A stretch of 50,970 nucleotides of DNA from an uncultured Coriobacteriaceae bacterium (GCA_944322175.1 CALUOB010000004.1:1-50970), one strand, 5' to 3'; shown: positions 1 to 10,453, numbered from the stretch's first letter. The notes: generated by a model not told the origin, from the letters alone. Program-made: numbers and translations.

Positions 1-557
1 GGATCGGCGCCCACAAAGGTCAGATGCGTGGCCAAAAACACGCGGATGATCTCGTCGGTATAACCCGGCGAGGGAGCGATGTTGGTCAAGAAGGCGATCT
101 TGCCCGCCTCGAAGCCCGTCTCCTCGCGCAGCTCGCGCTTGGCCGCCTCGAGCGGATCCTCGCCCGGCTCGAGCTTACCAGCGGGAATCTCCACCGTCAC
201 GCGGTCGAGCGAGGTGCGGTACTGGCGCACGAGCGCGATCTTGCCCGAATCGGTAAGCGCCACGATCCCCACGCCGCCCGGGTGCCGCACGATGTCGCGG
301 TGCTTGATGTGCCCGCTCGGCACCTCGACGCGCAGGTCCTCGACGCGGATCACGCGGCCCTGCCACGCCGTCTCGCCGTCGACGTAGCGCTCGTGAAGCA
401 TCGGGTCGCGCTCGTCTTCGTCGCCGAGCACGAGCGTCGGCACGTACTCCTCGGCCTCGGCGTCGTCATCCTCAACGGCCGTGCCCACAAAGCCCTCGTC
501 GGGAGCCTCTACCTCGGGATCCTGCGTCTGCCGGTCAACATGTTCCTGATCTGCCAT
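1..557 (-). CDS. NUDIX hydrolase, probably ADP-ribose pyrophosphatase type (3' end outside window)
   Basis: The reading frame starts at ATG 557 and is still open at the window edge, so the C-terminus is missing (at least 185 residues seen). It contains a complete NUDIX box: G-x5-E-x7-REL-x-EE-x-G-F, seen as GKLEPGE then RELREETGF. This motif binds the metal and pyrophosphate in enzymes that split nucleoside diphosphates linked to another group. The sequence ahead of the box, with a basic VRQYR stretch and an acidic N-terminal extension of about 50 residues, resembles ADP-ribose pyrophosphatases (NudF/YqkG type). The substrate is inferred from family resemblance only. It is divergent from the helicase gene, sharing a 127 bp gap. 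Confidence 0.85.
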   Translation of the reverse strand, partial: MADQEHVDRQTQDPEVEAPDEGFVGTAVEDDDAEAEEYVPTLVLGDEDERDPMLHERYVDGETAWQGRVIRVEDLRVEVPSGHIKHRDIVRHPGGVGIVALTDSGKIALVRQYRTSLDRVTVEIPAGKLEPGEDPLEAAKRELREETGFEAGKIAFLTNIAPSPGYTDEIIRVFLATHLTFVGAD

Positions 558-684
558 TGCAACCTCCGCATGCAGCCCTGCGTTTATCGGCATCAGTATA
601 CCCGCCGCGTGCGGTACGCTCGCACGCCGCGCGGGCGCGCGCTCCATTATCATGAGGAAAGCAAGGCGAGAAGAAACGAGCATC

Positions 685-3264
685 ATGAGCGACCACAACG
701 CAAACGAAGCGACCGATACCGCACCGCGCGAGCTGACATTGCCGGACCTCTACCCCTACGAGGACGAGCCCTGGCTCGAACCCGACGAGGCCTTCGAGCG
801 TTTTTTGGAGTGGGCGGAGGCGCGCGGCATCAACCTCTGGCCGCACCAGGAGGAGGCCCTTCTGAGCATCGCGGCGGGCGACCACGTGATTCTCGGCACG
901 CCCACGGGCTCGGGCAAGTCCATGGTGGCGCTCGGCATGCTCTTCATGGCGCTCACCGCGGGCAAGCGCGCCTACTACACCGCACCCATCAAGGCGCTGG
1001 TCAGCGAGAAGTTCTTTGACCTCGTCGAGCTTCTCGGACGCGACTGCGTGGGCATGATCACCGGCGACACGCGCATCAACACCCATGCGCCCGTGATCTG
1101 CTGCACCGAGGAGATTCTCGCCAACGACGCGCTGCGCGGCGGCGAAAATGCCGAGATCGCCTGCGCGGCGCTCGACGAGTTTCACTTCTTCGGCGACCCC
1201 GACCGCGGCTGGGCCTGGCAGGTGCCGCTGCTCGCGCTTCCCAACACGCAGTTTTTGCTCATGAGCGCGACGCTCGGCGACACCACGGCCATCTCGGGTC
1301 TGCTCGAGGAGCGCACGGGGCGCACGGTCACCCAAGTTGCCGACGCTCCGCGCCCGGTTCCGCTCAGCTACGAGTACGTCAAGACCGCGCTCGAGGGAAC
1401 CGTGGAGCTGGCGCTGCGCCGCGGCGACGCGCCCATCTACATCGTGCACTTTGCCCAGGACGCCGCGCTTTCGAGCGCGCAGGCCCTGGCGAGCTTCGGC
1501 GTTGCGAGCAAAGAGCAGCGCGAGGCTATCAAGCAGGCATGCAAGGGCACGAGCTTCTCGACCACCTTCGGCAAGACGCTCAAACGCCTGCTCGGCTGCG
1601 GCGTGGGCGTGCACCACGCCGGCATGCTGCCGCGCTACCGGCTCTTGGTAGAGAAGCTCGCCCAGCAGGGGCTTCTCCCGGTTATCTGCGGCACTGACAC
1701 GCTGGGCGTGGGCATCAACGTGCCCATTCACACCGTGCTGCTTACCGGGCTGACCAAATTTGACGGGCGCCGCATGCGGCGCCTGCGCTCGCGCGAGTTC
1801 CATCAGATCGCGGGGCGCGCCGGACGCAGCGGCTTTGACACCGAAGGCATCGTGCTCGCCGAGGCTCCCGAGTTTGAGATCGAGAACGAGAAGGCTCGTC
1901 TCAAGGCCGGCGACGACCCCAAGAAGCTGCGCAAGATCAAAAAGAAGAAGCCGCCGGAGGGCTTTGTCACCTGGAACGAGGGCACGCTCTCGCGCCTTAT
2001 CGAAGCGGCGCCCGAAGCGCTCGTGCCCCACCTGCGCGTTACGCACTCCATGGTGCTTGCCGAGGTCGAGCAGGGCGGCGACGCGCGCTCGCGCGTCATG
2101 GAGCTTATCGAGGCATCACTTCAGACCGCCGAACAAAAAGAGCGGATCCGCGAGCGCGCCGACGAGATCTTTGCCACCCTCATCGACACCGGCGTCATCG
2201 AACGGCACCAGTCGCAAGACGGTACCGAGTCGTACACCACCACGGTCGATCTTCCCGATAACTTCGCGCTCGACCAGCCGCTCGCGCCGTTCATGATCGC
2301 AGCGCTCGAGCTTCTCGACCCCGCGTCCGAGACCTACGCGCTCGACGTGATCTCGATGGCGGAGGCAACGCTCGAGGACCCCCACCAGATTCTGCGTGCG
2401 CAGGAGCGCGCCGCGCGCGACCGCGCCATGGCCGAGATGAAGGCCGACGGCGTGGAATACGAGGAGCGCGTGGAGAAGATCGCCGACATAACCTACCCCA
2501 AGCCGCTCGAGGACCTGCTCGAAATGGCGTTTGCCAGCTACTGCGAAAGCGTGCCGTGGGCAAGCGACTACAGCCTGCGACCCAAGTCGGTCCTGCGCGA
2601 CATGGTCGAATCGGCTTCGGACTTCAAGAGCTACATCGGACGCTACGGCATCGCGCGCTCCGAAGGGCTTCTGCTGCGCTACCTCTCGGATGCGTACCGC
2701 GTGCTCGCGCGCACCTTGCCGCTCGACAAGCGCGACGAGCAGCTCGAAGACATCATCGCGTGGCTCGGGCTCGTGGTGCGCTCGGTCGACTCGAGCCTGG
2801 TTGACGAATGGGCGCAAGGCGGCGCAGACGACGGAGCCGGGGCCGAGCTTGCGGCGCCCGGCCAAGCAGACGAGGTCGTGCGCGACCGGCGTGGCCTCAC
2901 CGTCCTCGTGCGCAACGCACTTATCCGTCGCGTGGGCCTGGCGCTGCGCGGAAACACCCGCGAGCTCGGCGCGCTCGACCAAGACGCCGGCTTTGGCGAG
3001 GCGCGTTGGAGGCGCGCGCTCGACGCGTTTTACGAGGAGCACGACGAGATCGTGCTCGATGCCGACGCCCGCAGCATGGCCTACCTCGTCATCGACGAGA
3101 AGGACGAGAAGGCCGAACACGTGTGGCACGTGCGCCAGATCTTCCGCGACTCAGACGACGCGAGCGACTTCGGCATTGCCGCCGACGTCGACCTCGATGC
3201 CACACAGGAAGGCGACGGCGTGGTGTTTAAGAACTACCGCATCGGCTTCTTCGAGGATCTGTAG
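685..3264 (+). CDS. Ski2-like DEAD/DEAH-box helicase with C-terminal DUF3516
   Basis: A protein of 859 residues. Superfamily 2 helicase motifs are visible in order: motif I GTPTGSGKS at about residues 71-79, motif II DEFH at 164-167, motif III SAT at 194-196 and motif VI QIAGRAGRSG at 374-383. The last 450 or so residues match what I know of DUF3516, found C-terminal to such helicases in actinobacteria. ATP-driven RNA (or DNA) unwinding is expected; the substrate is not known. An in-frame ATG at 652 would add 11 residues; I prefer 685 because the AAGGCGAGAAG purine run lies ahead of it and the next residues (MSDHN) look like a normal N-terminus. It converges with purD. Confidence 0.9.
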   Translation: MSDHNANEATDTAPRELTLPDLYPYEDEPWLEPDEAFERFLEWAEARGINLWPHQEEALLSIAAGDHVILGTPTGSGKSMVALGMLFMALTAGKRAYYTAPIKALVSEKFFDLVELLGRDCVGMITGDTRINTHAPVICCTEEILANDALRGGENAEIACAALDEFHFFGDPDRGWAWQVPLLALPNTQFLLMSATLGDTTAISGLLEERTGRTVTQVADAPRPVPLSYEYVKTALEGTVELALRRGDAPIYIVHFAQDAALSSAQALASFGVASKEQREAIKQACKGTSFSTTFGKTLKRLLGCGVGVHHAGMLPRYRLLVEKLAQQGLLPVICGTDTLGVGINVPIHTVLLTGLTKFDGRRMRRLRSREFHQIAGRAGRSGFDTEGIVLAEAPEFEIENEKARLKAGDDPKKLRKIKKKKPPEGFVTWNEGTLSRLIEAAPEALVPHLRVTHSMVLAEVEQGGDARSRVMELIEASLQTAEQKERIRERADEIFATLIDTGVIERHQSQDGTESYTTTVDLPDNFALDQPLAPFMIAALELLDPASETYALDVISMAEATLEDPHQILRAQERAARDRAMAEMKADGVEYEERVEKIADITYPKPLEDLLEMAFASYCESVPWASDYSLRPKSVLRDMVESASDFKSYIGRYGIARSEGLLLRYLSDAYRVLARTLPLDKRDEQLEDIIAWLGLVVRSVDSSLVDEWAQGGADDGAGAELAAPGQADEVVRDRRGLTVLVRNALIRRVGLALRGNTRELGALDQDAGFGEARWRRALDAFYEEHDEIVLDADARSMAYLVIDEKDEKAEHVWHVRQIFRDSDDASDFGIAADVDLDATQEGDGVVFKNYRIGFFEDL

Positions 3265-3316
3265 CGGCAAGCGGCGCTGCGGCCACCCATCATGCCGCCG
3301 CAGCGCCGACCAGCCG

Positions 3317-3444
3317 AAAGATTACGCAGATCGACGCATGTGCCACAAGATTACGCAGTCGGACGGCTTTACTCGGGCGTTCTTGTCGATAAACACGGGC
3401 CGCTGCGTAATCTTGCGGTATGTACGGGCAACTGCGTAGTCTTG
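3317..3444. repeat. dispersed intergenic repeat, copy 1 (AAGATTACGCAG units in opposed orientation)
   Basis: This lies in the convergent gap between the helicase and purD. The motif AAGATTACGCAG starts at 3318 and again at 3347, 29 bp apart. Its inverse, CTGCGTAATCTTG, occurs at 3403-3415, and CTGCGTAGTCTTG at 3432-3444, again 29 bp apart. Between the two halves is a core containing TTGTCGATAAACACGG. The same arrangement, with the core TTGTCGATAAACGCGG, recurs at 12681-12880. Short open frames cross both copies but differ in frame continuity, so I treat this as a non-coding repeat. Function is unknown. Confidence 0.75.
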
Positions 3445-3528
3445 CGGGCCATCCTTGCGGGTGATTCTCGCGGGTGATTCTCGCGGGCGACCCCGCCGAC
3501 CCTCCCGTCAGCTCAATCTGCGCGGCGC

Positions 3529-3562
3529 AAAAAAGCCCCTGCAGCGAGCATGCTGCAGGGGC
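3529..3562 (-). terminator. Rho-independent terminator of purD
   Basis: An 11 bp perfect stem (3535-3545 with 3552-3562, loop 3546-3551) is followed on the minus strand by a run of six T (3534-3529). It lies 34 bases past the purD stop codon. Confidence 0.85.
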
Positions 3563-3596
3563 CAAGCAGTCAGGTTGGCTGCGCAAGCGAGACGCG

Positions 3597-4907
3597 TTAC
3601 TCGTCCCAGGCTGCACGGCCCTTGAGGGCGCGGGCGCCGATGTCGCGGCGGAAGGTCTTGCCCTCAAAGCTGATCTTCTCGCATGCGGCGTAGGCACGCT
3701 CGCGCGCCTCGGCAAACGTAGGCGCCATCGCCGTTACGTCGAGCACACGGCCGCCCGAGGTCACGAGCTCGCCTGCCTCGTTGATAGCGGTGCCGGCGTG
3801 GTAGACCGTTACGGCTTCGAGGGCCTCGGCGGCCTCGATACCGGTGATAACCTTGCCCTTCTCGTACGACCCGGGGTATCCGGCGCTGGTGAGAACCACG
3901 CTCACGGCGTACTCGTCGGCCCACGCGAGGTCGACTTCGGCAAGCGTCTGGGTCGCGCACGCCATCATGACCTCAACGAGGTCGTTCTTGAGGCGGGGGA
4001 GAATAACCTGCGTCTCGGGGTCGCCGAAGCGCGCGTTGAACTCGAGCACCTTGGGGCCGTCCTCGGTAAGCATGAAGCCGCCGTAGAGGCAACCGCGGTA
4101 GTCGATGCCCTCGGCGTCGAGCTCGGCCACAGCCTTGTTCATCATAGCGACCATGGCCTCGTGCTCGTCGTCCGTGACGATCGGCACTGGCGAGTACACG
4201 CCCATGCCGCCGGTGTTGGGGCCCTTGTCGCCCTCGAGGGCGCGCTTGTGGTCCTGCGAGGTAGCCATAGGCAGGACGGTCTTGCCGTCGGTGAACGCGA
4301 GAAGCGAGCACTCGGGGCCCTTGAGGCACTCCTCCACCACAACGGTAGCGCCGGCGTCGCCAAACGCGCCGTCGAAGCAGGCGCGGACGGCCTCTACGGC
4401 CTCGCCCTCGGTCTGCGCGACAACGACGCCCTTGCCGGCTGCCAGGCCGTCGGCCTTAACGACCACCGGCGCGCCGAGCTCGCGCACGTAAGCCTCGGCC
4501 GGGGTAGCCTCGGTGAACGACTGATAGGCGGCGGTGGGAATGCCCGCCTTGCTCATGATGTCCTTGGCGAACTTCTTGGAGCCCTCCATCTGGGCACCGT
4601 CGAGCCCGGGGCCGAAGCAGGGGATGCCCGCGGCGCGCACGGCGTCGGCAACACCGACGACGAGCGGGGCCTCGGGACCGATCACCACGAGACCGACGCC
4701 CTTCTCCTGGGCAAAGGACACCACGGCCTCGGAGCTGTTCTCGTCGATGGCGACGTTCTCGCCCTCGCGAGCGGTGCCGCCGTTGCCCGGAGCAATGTAA
4801 AGCTTCTCGCAGTGGGGCGACTCGGCGAGCTTCTTTGCGAGCGCGTGCTCGCGGCCGCCGCTGCCGAGCAACAGAACCTTGATCTTCTCGTCTGCCACCA
4901 TTGCCAT
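3597..4907 (-). CDS. purD: phosphoribosylamine--glycine ligase
   Basis: A protein of 436 residues, the usual length. The N-terminus VLLLGSGGREHALAKKL and the PGNGG segment are typical of PurD, followed by an ATP-grasp fold with NTGGMGVYSP and FNARFGDPETQ. It joins phosphoribosylamine and glycine, using ATP, in purine synthesis. The start is set at ATG 4907 because AGAAAGGA precedes it by about 7 bases; an upstream in-frame ATG at 4943 has no such site. It lies in a minus-strand run with degV and purA, another purine gene, but 85-125 bp gaps suggest separate or loosely linked transcription. It ends in a clear terminator. Confidence 0.96.
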   Translation of the reverse strand: MAMVADEKIKVLLLGSGGREHALAKKLAESPHCEKLYIAPGNGGTAREGENVAIDENSSEAVVSFAQEKGVGLVVIGPEAPLVVGVADAVRAAGIPCFGPGLDGAQMEGSKKFAKDIMSKAGIPTAAYQSFTEATPAEAYVRELGAPVVVKADGLAAGKGVVVAQTEGEAVEAVRACFDGAFGDAGATVVVEECLKGPECSLLAFTDGKTVLPMATSQDHKRALEGDKGPNTGGMGVYSPVPIVTDDEHEAMVAMMNKAVAELDAEGIDYRGCLYGGFMLTEDGPKVLEFNARFGDPETQVILPRLKNDLVEVMMACATQTLAEVDLAWADEYAVSVVLTSAGYPGSYEKGKVITGIEAAEALEAVTVYHAGTAINEAGELVTSGGRVLDVTAMAPTFAEARERAYAACEKISFEGKTFRRDIGARALKGRAAWDE

Positions 4908-4992
4908 GCGCACATCCTTTCTCTTGGGGGCGCCGATGCGCACACGCCCGTTGTTTGTTCTAGAGCTTCTCGGTTACCTGCAGGGACACGCG

Positions 4993-5928
4993 TTAGAACG
5001 TAGGAGTGAGATAGCGGTCAAGATCGTTGAGCTCGGTGGCGTGGAGGTCTGCCGGAAAGCGGAAGAGCCCCATAGCGCCGAGGCCCACATGCGTGGCGAT
5101 AGTCGGGCCGATCGTGCCAACGGTCAGGCACGAGCCGACGTTGGCGGCATGGGTGCCGAGCGCGTACGACAAAGCGTCGAGTGCCTCCGGAGCCTTGAGA
5201 TAGAGCTTGTAGTACACGAGCTCGCCGAGCTCCCTGGAATCGCGCGCGAGCTGCTTGGCCAGATACGTTGCCGCTGCCTTGACGCCTTTGCACTTGTGGA
5301 CGACCTCGATGGCGCCCGTCTTGTCGAGCGACACTACGATCTTGATGTTGAGAAGCGACGTCGCCAAACCCTGGAACTTGCTCGCGCGGCCGCCTTTGAC
5401 GAGGTTGTCGAGGTTGTCGGGCACGAAGTAGATCTTGTGCCCGTCGCGGATGCGCTCGATGCGGTCCAGAGCCTCCTCAACCGTGCCGCCCTTGCGCGCA
5501 ACCACCGCTGCCTCGAGAACCATAGCCCCCTGGCCGACCGTGGCGCTGCACGAGTCGAACACCGTGATACGCAGCCCGTCGTGCTCGGCCATGAGCTTTT
5601 GCGCGGCAAAACGGGCGCCCTCGATAGTGCCCGAAAGCGTGCCGGCAAGGTGGATCGAGAGAATCTCGGTGGCCCCGCGGTCGATAAGCTCCTGATACGC
5701 CTCGATAAAGTCGCCGGGAGTCGGCTGGGAGGTCACGGGCAGCTCCTTGCCTCTGCCCTTAGCATCCTCGAGGATATCGCAGAACCGGTTGATGTCGATG
5801 TCGACGCCGTCGGCATAGTCGACCCCTTCGTAGCTCACGTGAAGCGGCACGACGTGCACGTCGTATTTCTCGATAAGCTCGCGCGGAAGATCGGCGGCGC
5901 TGTCGGTAACAATGGCGAAGGTGTTCAC
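4993..5928 (-). CDS. DegV family fatty-acid-binding protein
   Basis: A protein of 311 residues. The start IVTDSAADLP, the TSQPTPGDF segment (ligand-site Thr/Ser) and IHLAGTLSGT are DegV hallmarks. Family members bind long-chain fatty acids; in Firmicutes the related FakB proteins present fatty acids to a FakA kinase. No FakA-like gene is visible here, so a role in fatty-acid kinase activity is only a possibility. Translation appears to start at GTG 5928 with a weak ribosome site. It lies between purA and purD on the same strand; no functional tie to purines is evident. Confidence 0.9.
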   Translation of the reverse strand: MNTFAIVTDSAADLPRELIEKYDVHVVPLHVSYEGVDYADGVDIDINRFCDILEDAKGRGKELPVTSQPTPGDFIEAYQELIDRGATEILSIHLAGTLSGTIEGARFAAQKLMAEHDGLRITVFDSCSATVGQGAMVLEAAVVARKGGTVEEALDRIERIRDGHKIYFVPDNLDNLVKGGRASKFQGLATSLLNIKIVVSLDKTGAIEVVHKCKGVKAAATYLAKQLARDSRELGELVYYKLYLKAPEALDALSYALGTHAANVGSCLTVGTIGPTIATHVGLGAMGLFRFPADLHATELNDLDRYLTPTF

Positions 5929-6018
5929 GGATCGTCTTTTCTTACACGATGGCGGTTACGGAAGCGCCCCTTCTGCGGCAAGGTGCCGAGTGGGGCGCAA
6001 AACGACCGGATGAGCGAA

Positions 6019-6041
6019 CGGGCGCCCGCACGGGGCGCCCG
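6019..6041 (-). terminator. GC-rich hairpin after purA, possible terminator
   Basis: A 9 bp perfect stem (6019-6027 with 6033-6041) lies just past the purA stop. It lacks a strong T run on either side, so termination would be weak or factor-assisted. Confidence 0.45.
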
Positions 6042-6052
6042 CAAAGCACGTG

Positions 6053-7354
<1,302 letters not shown>

Positions 7355-7472
7355 TTAGATCGGCGCGCGCCCAAAGGCGCACAGTTACTTCACTATTATA
7401 TGTCCGCACCTGATGAAGCCCCAAGAAGAAGCTCAGCAGGTTTAATAAAAGTGTACGCGAGCGGTTAAAGAA

Positions 7473-7512
7473 AGCGCCTGGCGGCGTCCCACAAGGAAAT
7501 CCGCCAGGCGCT
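7473..7512 (-). terminator. terminator after dnaB
   Basis: A 12 bp perfect stem (7473-7484 with 7501-7512) with a 16-base loop, followed on the minus strand by a T-rich tract (CTTTCTTT type). Confidence 0.8.
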
Positions 7513-7529
7513 GCGAGATGCCGCGTCTT

Positions 7530-8939
7530 TTATGCCTCGTGCTCCTCGTCGAGCTCGTAGAACTTGGTGGATGCGGACAGGAACATAAGGTCGACATCGC
7601 CCACCGGGCCCGAACGGTTCTTGGCCACGATGACGCGCGTTACGTTGAGACCGGGGCGGTCGGGACGCTCCGCCTCTTGCTCGTCGGCAGAACGGTCGAG
7701 GAACATGACGATGTCGGCGTCCTGCTCGATAGCGCCCGACTCGCGCAGGTCCGAGAGCATAGGGCGCTTGCCCGAGCCGCCGCGCTGCTCGACCGCACGT
7801 GAGAGCTGCGAGAGCGAAAGCACCGGCACGCCGAGCTCCTTGGCCATGATCTTGAGACCACGGCTCATCTCGGAGACCTCGACCGCGCGGTTCTCGGCAC
7901 GGCGCCCGGCCGGCGGACTCACGAGCTGAAGGTAGTCGAGAATGATCAGGGCCTTCTTCTTGTTGTGCAGCATGCGGCGCGCCTTGGCGCGAATCTCGGT
8001 GATAGTCGTACCGGGCGTGTCGTCGATGAGAATGTCGAAGGTCGAAAGCAGCCCCGTTGCCTCGTTGATGTTCGACCAGTCTTGCGGACTGATGCGGCCG
8101 ATGCGGAAGTTAGAGATCGAAACCTGCGCCTGCGCGCAGATCAGACGCTGGGCGATTTCTTTGCCCGACATCTCGAGCGAGAAGAACCCGACCGTGTAGC
8201 CGGCGGCAGCCGCGTTGGTGGCGAGGTTGAGAGCGAACGACGTCTTACCGACGGCAGGACGGGCGCCCAGGATGATGAGCTGGCCTTCGCGCAGGCCGAG
8301 CAGCAGCCGATCCAAGCGGCTGAAGCCCGTCGGTACGCCATGGGCGTCGCCTTGGTTGCGCGAAACTTCCTCGGCCTCGTTGTACGCCTCGACCATGAAG
8401 TCAGTGAGTGTGCGGTACGAGTTGCGCACCTCGCGCTCGGTTACCGAAAGCAGCATGGACTCCGCGCGCTCGATAACCTCCTTGGTGTCGGTCGGCGCAT
8501 CGTACGCGAGCGCGTTGATCTGGTTCGTGGCGCCGATGATCTCACGGAGCATCGAGTCGCGGCGGACGATCCCGGCATGGTGCTGCCAGTTGACAAGCGC
8601 CATGGTGTTGCCGATGAGCTCGAGGACGTACGCCTCTCCGCCCACTTGGTCGAGTTTCTCGATGGAGTTGAGGTAGTCGATGAGTGAGATGGCATCGATA
8701 GGGATGGTCTTCTCGTACATGTCGCGCAGAGCCGAGAAGAGCGTGCGGTGAGACGGGCGGAAGAAGTCGTCGTCGCGCAGCTCGACCAACGCCTCCTCAA
8801 CAACCTCGGGCGAAAGCAGCATGGCCGCGAGAACATTGGCCTCGGCGTCCTGGTTGTTGGGCAACCCGCGCGGAGCCGAGCGCTCGGCCAGACCGGTTGG
8901 CGACCAGTCGTATGTAGGGGAGGCGGGCGAAGGCGCCAT
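7530..8939 (-). CDS. dnaB: replicative DNA helicase DnaB
   Basis: A protein of 469 residues. The N-terminal domain (LPNNQDAEANVLAAMLLSPE) is the DnaB primase-interaction region. The C-terminal RecA-like domain has Walker A GARPAVGKT at about residues 225-233, followed by FSLEMSGKEIAQRL and the Walker B strand ALIILDYLQLV. It unwinds DNA at the fork as a hexamer. The start is ATG 8939: AAGGAGTG precedes it by about 7 bases, whereas a longer in-frame extension upstream to 9140 has unlikely residues. No intein is seen. It follows the rpsF-ssb-rpsR-rplI operon after a 690 bp gap that holds DnaA-box-like sites. Confidence 0.96.
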   Translation of the reverse strand: MAPSPASPTYDWSPTGLAERSAPRGLPNNQDAEANVLAAMLLSPEVVEEALVELRDDDFFRPSHRTLFSALRDMYEKTIPIDAISLIDYLNSIEKLDQVGGEAYVLELIGNTMALVNWQHHAGIVRRDSMLREIIGATNQINALAYDAPTDTKEVIERAESMLLSVTEREVRNSYRTLTDFMVEAYNEAEEVSRNQGDAHGVPTGFSRLDRLLLGLREGQLIILGARPAVGKTSFALNLATNAAAAGYTVGFFSLEMSGKEIAQRLICAQAQVSISNFRIGRISPQDWSNINEATGLLSTFDILIDDTPGTTITEIRAKARRMLHNKKKALIILDYLQLVSPPAGRRAENRAVEVSEMSRGLKIMAKELGVPVLSLSQLSRAVEQRGGSGKRPMLSDLRESGAIEQDADIVMFLDRSADEQEAERPDRPGLNVTRVIVAKNRSGPVGDVDLMFLSASTKFYELDEEHEA

Positions 8940-9565
8940 GCGATCACTCCTTGAACGTTGCAGCAGAGCCCCGGGAAGAGGCTGTGACAACCATGGTAAG
9001 GCATCGCTTACCACAGAGGGCGGTTGCATGCCAGAGGGGTTTTGCGTCCACAGCATCCTGTGGAAAACCTTGGATTTGTTTCCTGCGGAAAGGTGAGTTT
9101 TCAACGTTTTCCACCATTTTTTACCCAACAGCAGGTTCATCTCAGCTTACACAGGCGTTACCTGCGGATATTCACAATATTAAACAATCTTGCGATCTAT
9201 ATTCATATTTTTGTGCAGATTTAATGAAGTCCCAGTTAATACCCGATAGATTATACATTCTGCAGCTTACGCACGGTGCTGGAAATGCTTCCCTCGCATC
9301 GCATATCTGACCATTCGCTTACACAGAGAGGGGTCCCGACAAAAACGACGGAACCCCTGTGGAAAGCGGCTGTCGCAAACGAGCGGAGACCCTCAGAGGC
9401 GCTGCGCCCCCGACCTGAACGTCCAAGCGCGCGCGGACGAGCGCTATCGATCGCTACGTCCGTACTGGGAATCGCTTTCCCGGTTTTCCCGGTACGTTGA
9501 CCGGTTACTGCATCGATCTCTTCGAGCGCACCGCGTCAAAACCCTCGGCAAGCGCAACCAACCAG
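8940..9565. other. long non-coding gap upstream of dnaB
   Basis: No convincing gene is seen. The stretch from about 9100 to 9270 is strikingly AT-rich for this genome. A minus-strand TATAAT (9255-9250) could be a -10 element for dnaB, but I find no good -35. A hairpin with AGGGGT/ACCCCT arms lies near 9329-9358. Several DnaA-box-like words are listed separately. Confidence 0.5.
9044..9067. promoter_or_regulatory. DnaA-box-like pair upstream of dnaB
   Basis: GCGTCCACA (9044-9052) and TGTGGAAAA (9059-9067) face each other. TGTGGAAAA is the complement of TTTTCCACA, the same word found between dnaA and dnaN at 30382-30390. Another, TGTGGAAAG, is at 9358-9366. This suggests DnaA binding near the dnaB promoter; it is a sequence match only. 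Confidence 0.35.
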
Positions 9566-9599
9566 AAAAAAGCCCCGCCTTCACACGGAAGGCGGGGCT
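9566..9599 (-). terminator. terminator of the rpsF-ssb-rpsR-rplI operon
   Basis: A 12 bp perfect stem (9571-9582 with 9588-9599), 5-base loop, followed on the minus strand by TTTTTT. It ends 33 bases past the rplI stop. Confidence 0.9.
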
Positions 9600-9632
9600 C
9601 ATCGGTGAGATGACCTCTTTGCGAGGAGATGC

Positions 9633-10154
9633 CTACTCGGCGTCCTCGACCGTCTCGACCTCGGCAGCCTCGGTCTCAGCCTCCTCGGCCTCGACCTCCT
9701 CCTCAGTCTCGTTCACACCGACGAGAACCGTAACGACAGCGTTGACGTCGCGGTAGATCGACAGCGTGACCTGGTGGGCACCGGCGACCTTGATGGGGTT
9801 GTTGAGCTCGACGCGACGGCGATCGAACTCGACGCCCAGCTGCTCCTGAATGGCGGCGACGATCATGGCGGAGGTAACGGAACCAAAGAGCTGGCCCTCC
9901 TCGCCGACCTTGGCGTCGATGGTGATGTTCTTGCCGTCGAGCTGCTCCTTGAGAGCGTTCGCGTCGGCCATGCGCTTGACCTCGCGCTTGGCGATGTTGT
10001 TGCGGCGCTCCTCGAGCTGCTTCAGGTTGCCCTTCGTAGCGAGAATGGCGATCTTCTTGGGGATGAGGTAGTTCTCAGCGTACCCCTGAGCCACGTCGAT
10101 GACGTCGCCCTCGCCGCCCTTGCCACGGAGCTCACCCAAGAGAATGACCTTCAT
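9633..10154 (-). CDS. rplI: 50S ribosomal protein L9
   Basis: A protein of 173 residues. The N-terminal domain MKVILLGELRGKGGEGDVI followed by VAQGYAENYLIPKKIAI is the L9 signature, and a long central helix leads to the C-terminal RNA-binding domain. It is longer than the common 148-150 residues because of a very acidic tail (EEEVEAEEAETEAAEVE) of about 25 residues. AAGGAG lies 7 bases before the ATG. It is last in the operon after rpsR, with a 35 bp gap. Confidence 0.97.
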   Translation of the reverse strand: MKVILLGELRGKGGEGDVIDVAQGYAENYLIPKKIAILATKGNLKQLEERRNNIAKREVKRMADANALKEQLDGKNITIDAKVGEEGQLFGSVTSAMIVAAIQEQLGVEFDRRRVELNNPIKVAGAHQVTLSIYRDVNAVVTVLVGVNETEEEVEAEEAETEAAEVETVEDAE

Positions 10155-10189
10155 GGGAACTCCTTCGTACTTATCGTATGCCCTCGGTC

Positions 10190-10453
10190 TTACTTACGGC
10201 GACGATCGCCGCGAGAAGACACCACCGGAACGGTGTAGGGCAGGAGCGCCATCACGCGAGCGCGCTTGATGGCGTTGGCAATGTCGTGCTGATGCTGCGT
10301 GCAGGCGCCAGTGACGCGGCGCGGCTTGATCTTGCCGCGGTCGGTCATGTACTTGCGGAGCAGCTGAGTATCCTTGTAGTCGATGTACTCAGTGTGATCC
10401 TTGCAGAACTGGCAGTACTTGCGACGCGGCTGACGTGCGAAATCCTGAGCCAT
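10190..10453 (-). CDS. rpsR: 30S ribosomal protein S18
   Basis: A protein of 87 residues. YCQFCKDH near residues 13-20 and GACTQHQH near 49-56 supply cysteines and histidines suited to bind zinc. The central [18 protein letters not shown] is the S18 signature. It pairs with S6 on the small-subunit platform. The gene sits between ssb and rplI in the usual order, with AAAGG ahead of the ATG. Confidence 0.97.
   Translation of the reverse strand: MAQDFARQPRRKYCQFCKDHTEYIDYKDTQLLRKYMTDRGKIKPRRVTGACTQHQHDIANAIKRARVMALLPYTVPVVSSRGDRRRK

Noticed and set aside
535-2046. Long minus-strand frame antisense to the helicase
   Set aside because: It mirrors the codon bias of the helicase, a common artefact in GC-rich DNA; the helicase has clear motifs.
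3317-3444. CRISPR array, because of units spaced about 29 bp
   Set aside because: There are only two units per orientation, they vary in sequence, the two halves are inverted, and no cas genes are present.
4908-4992. Purine riboswitch upstream of purD
   Set aside because: The leader is too short and shows no paired loops of the purine aptamer type.
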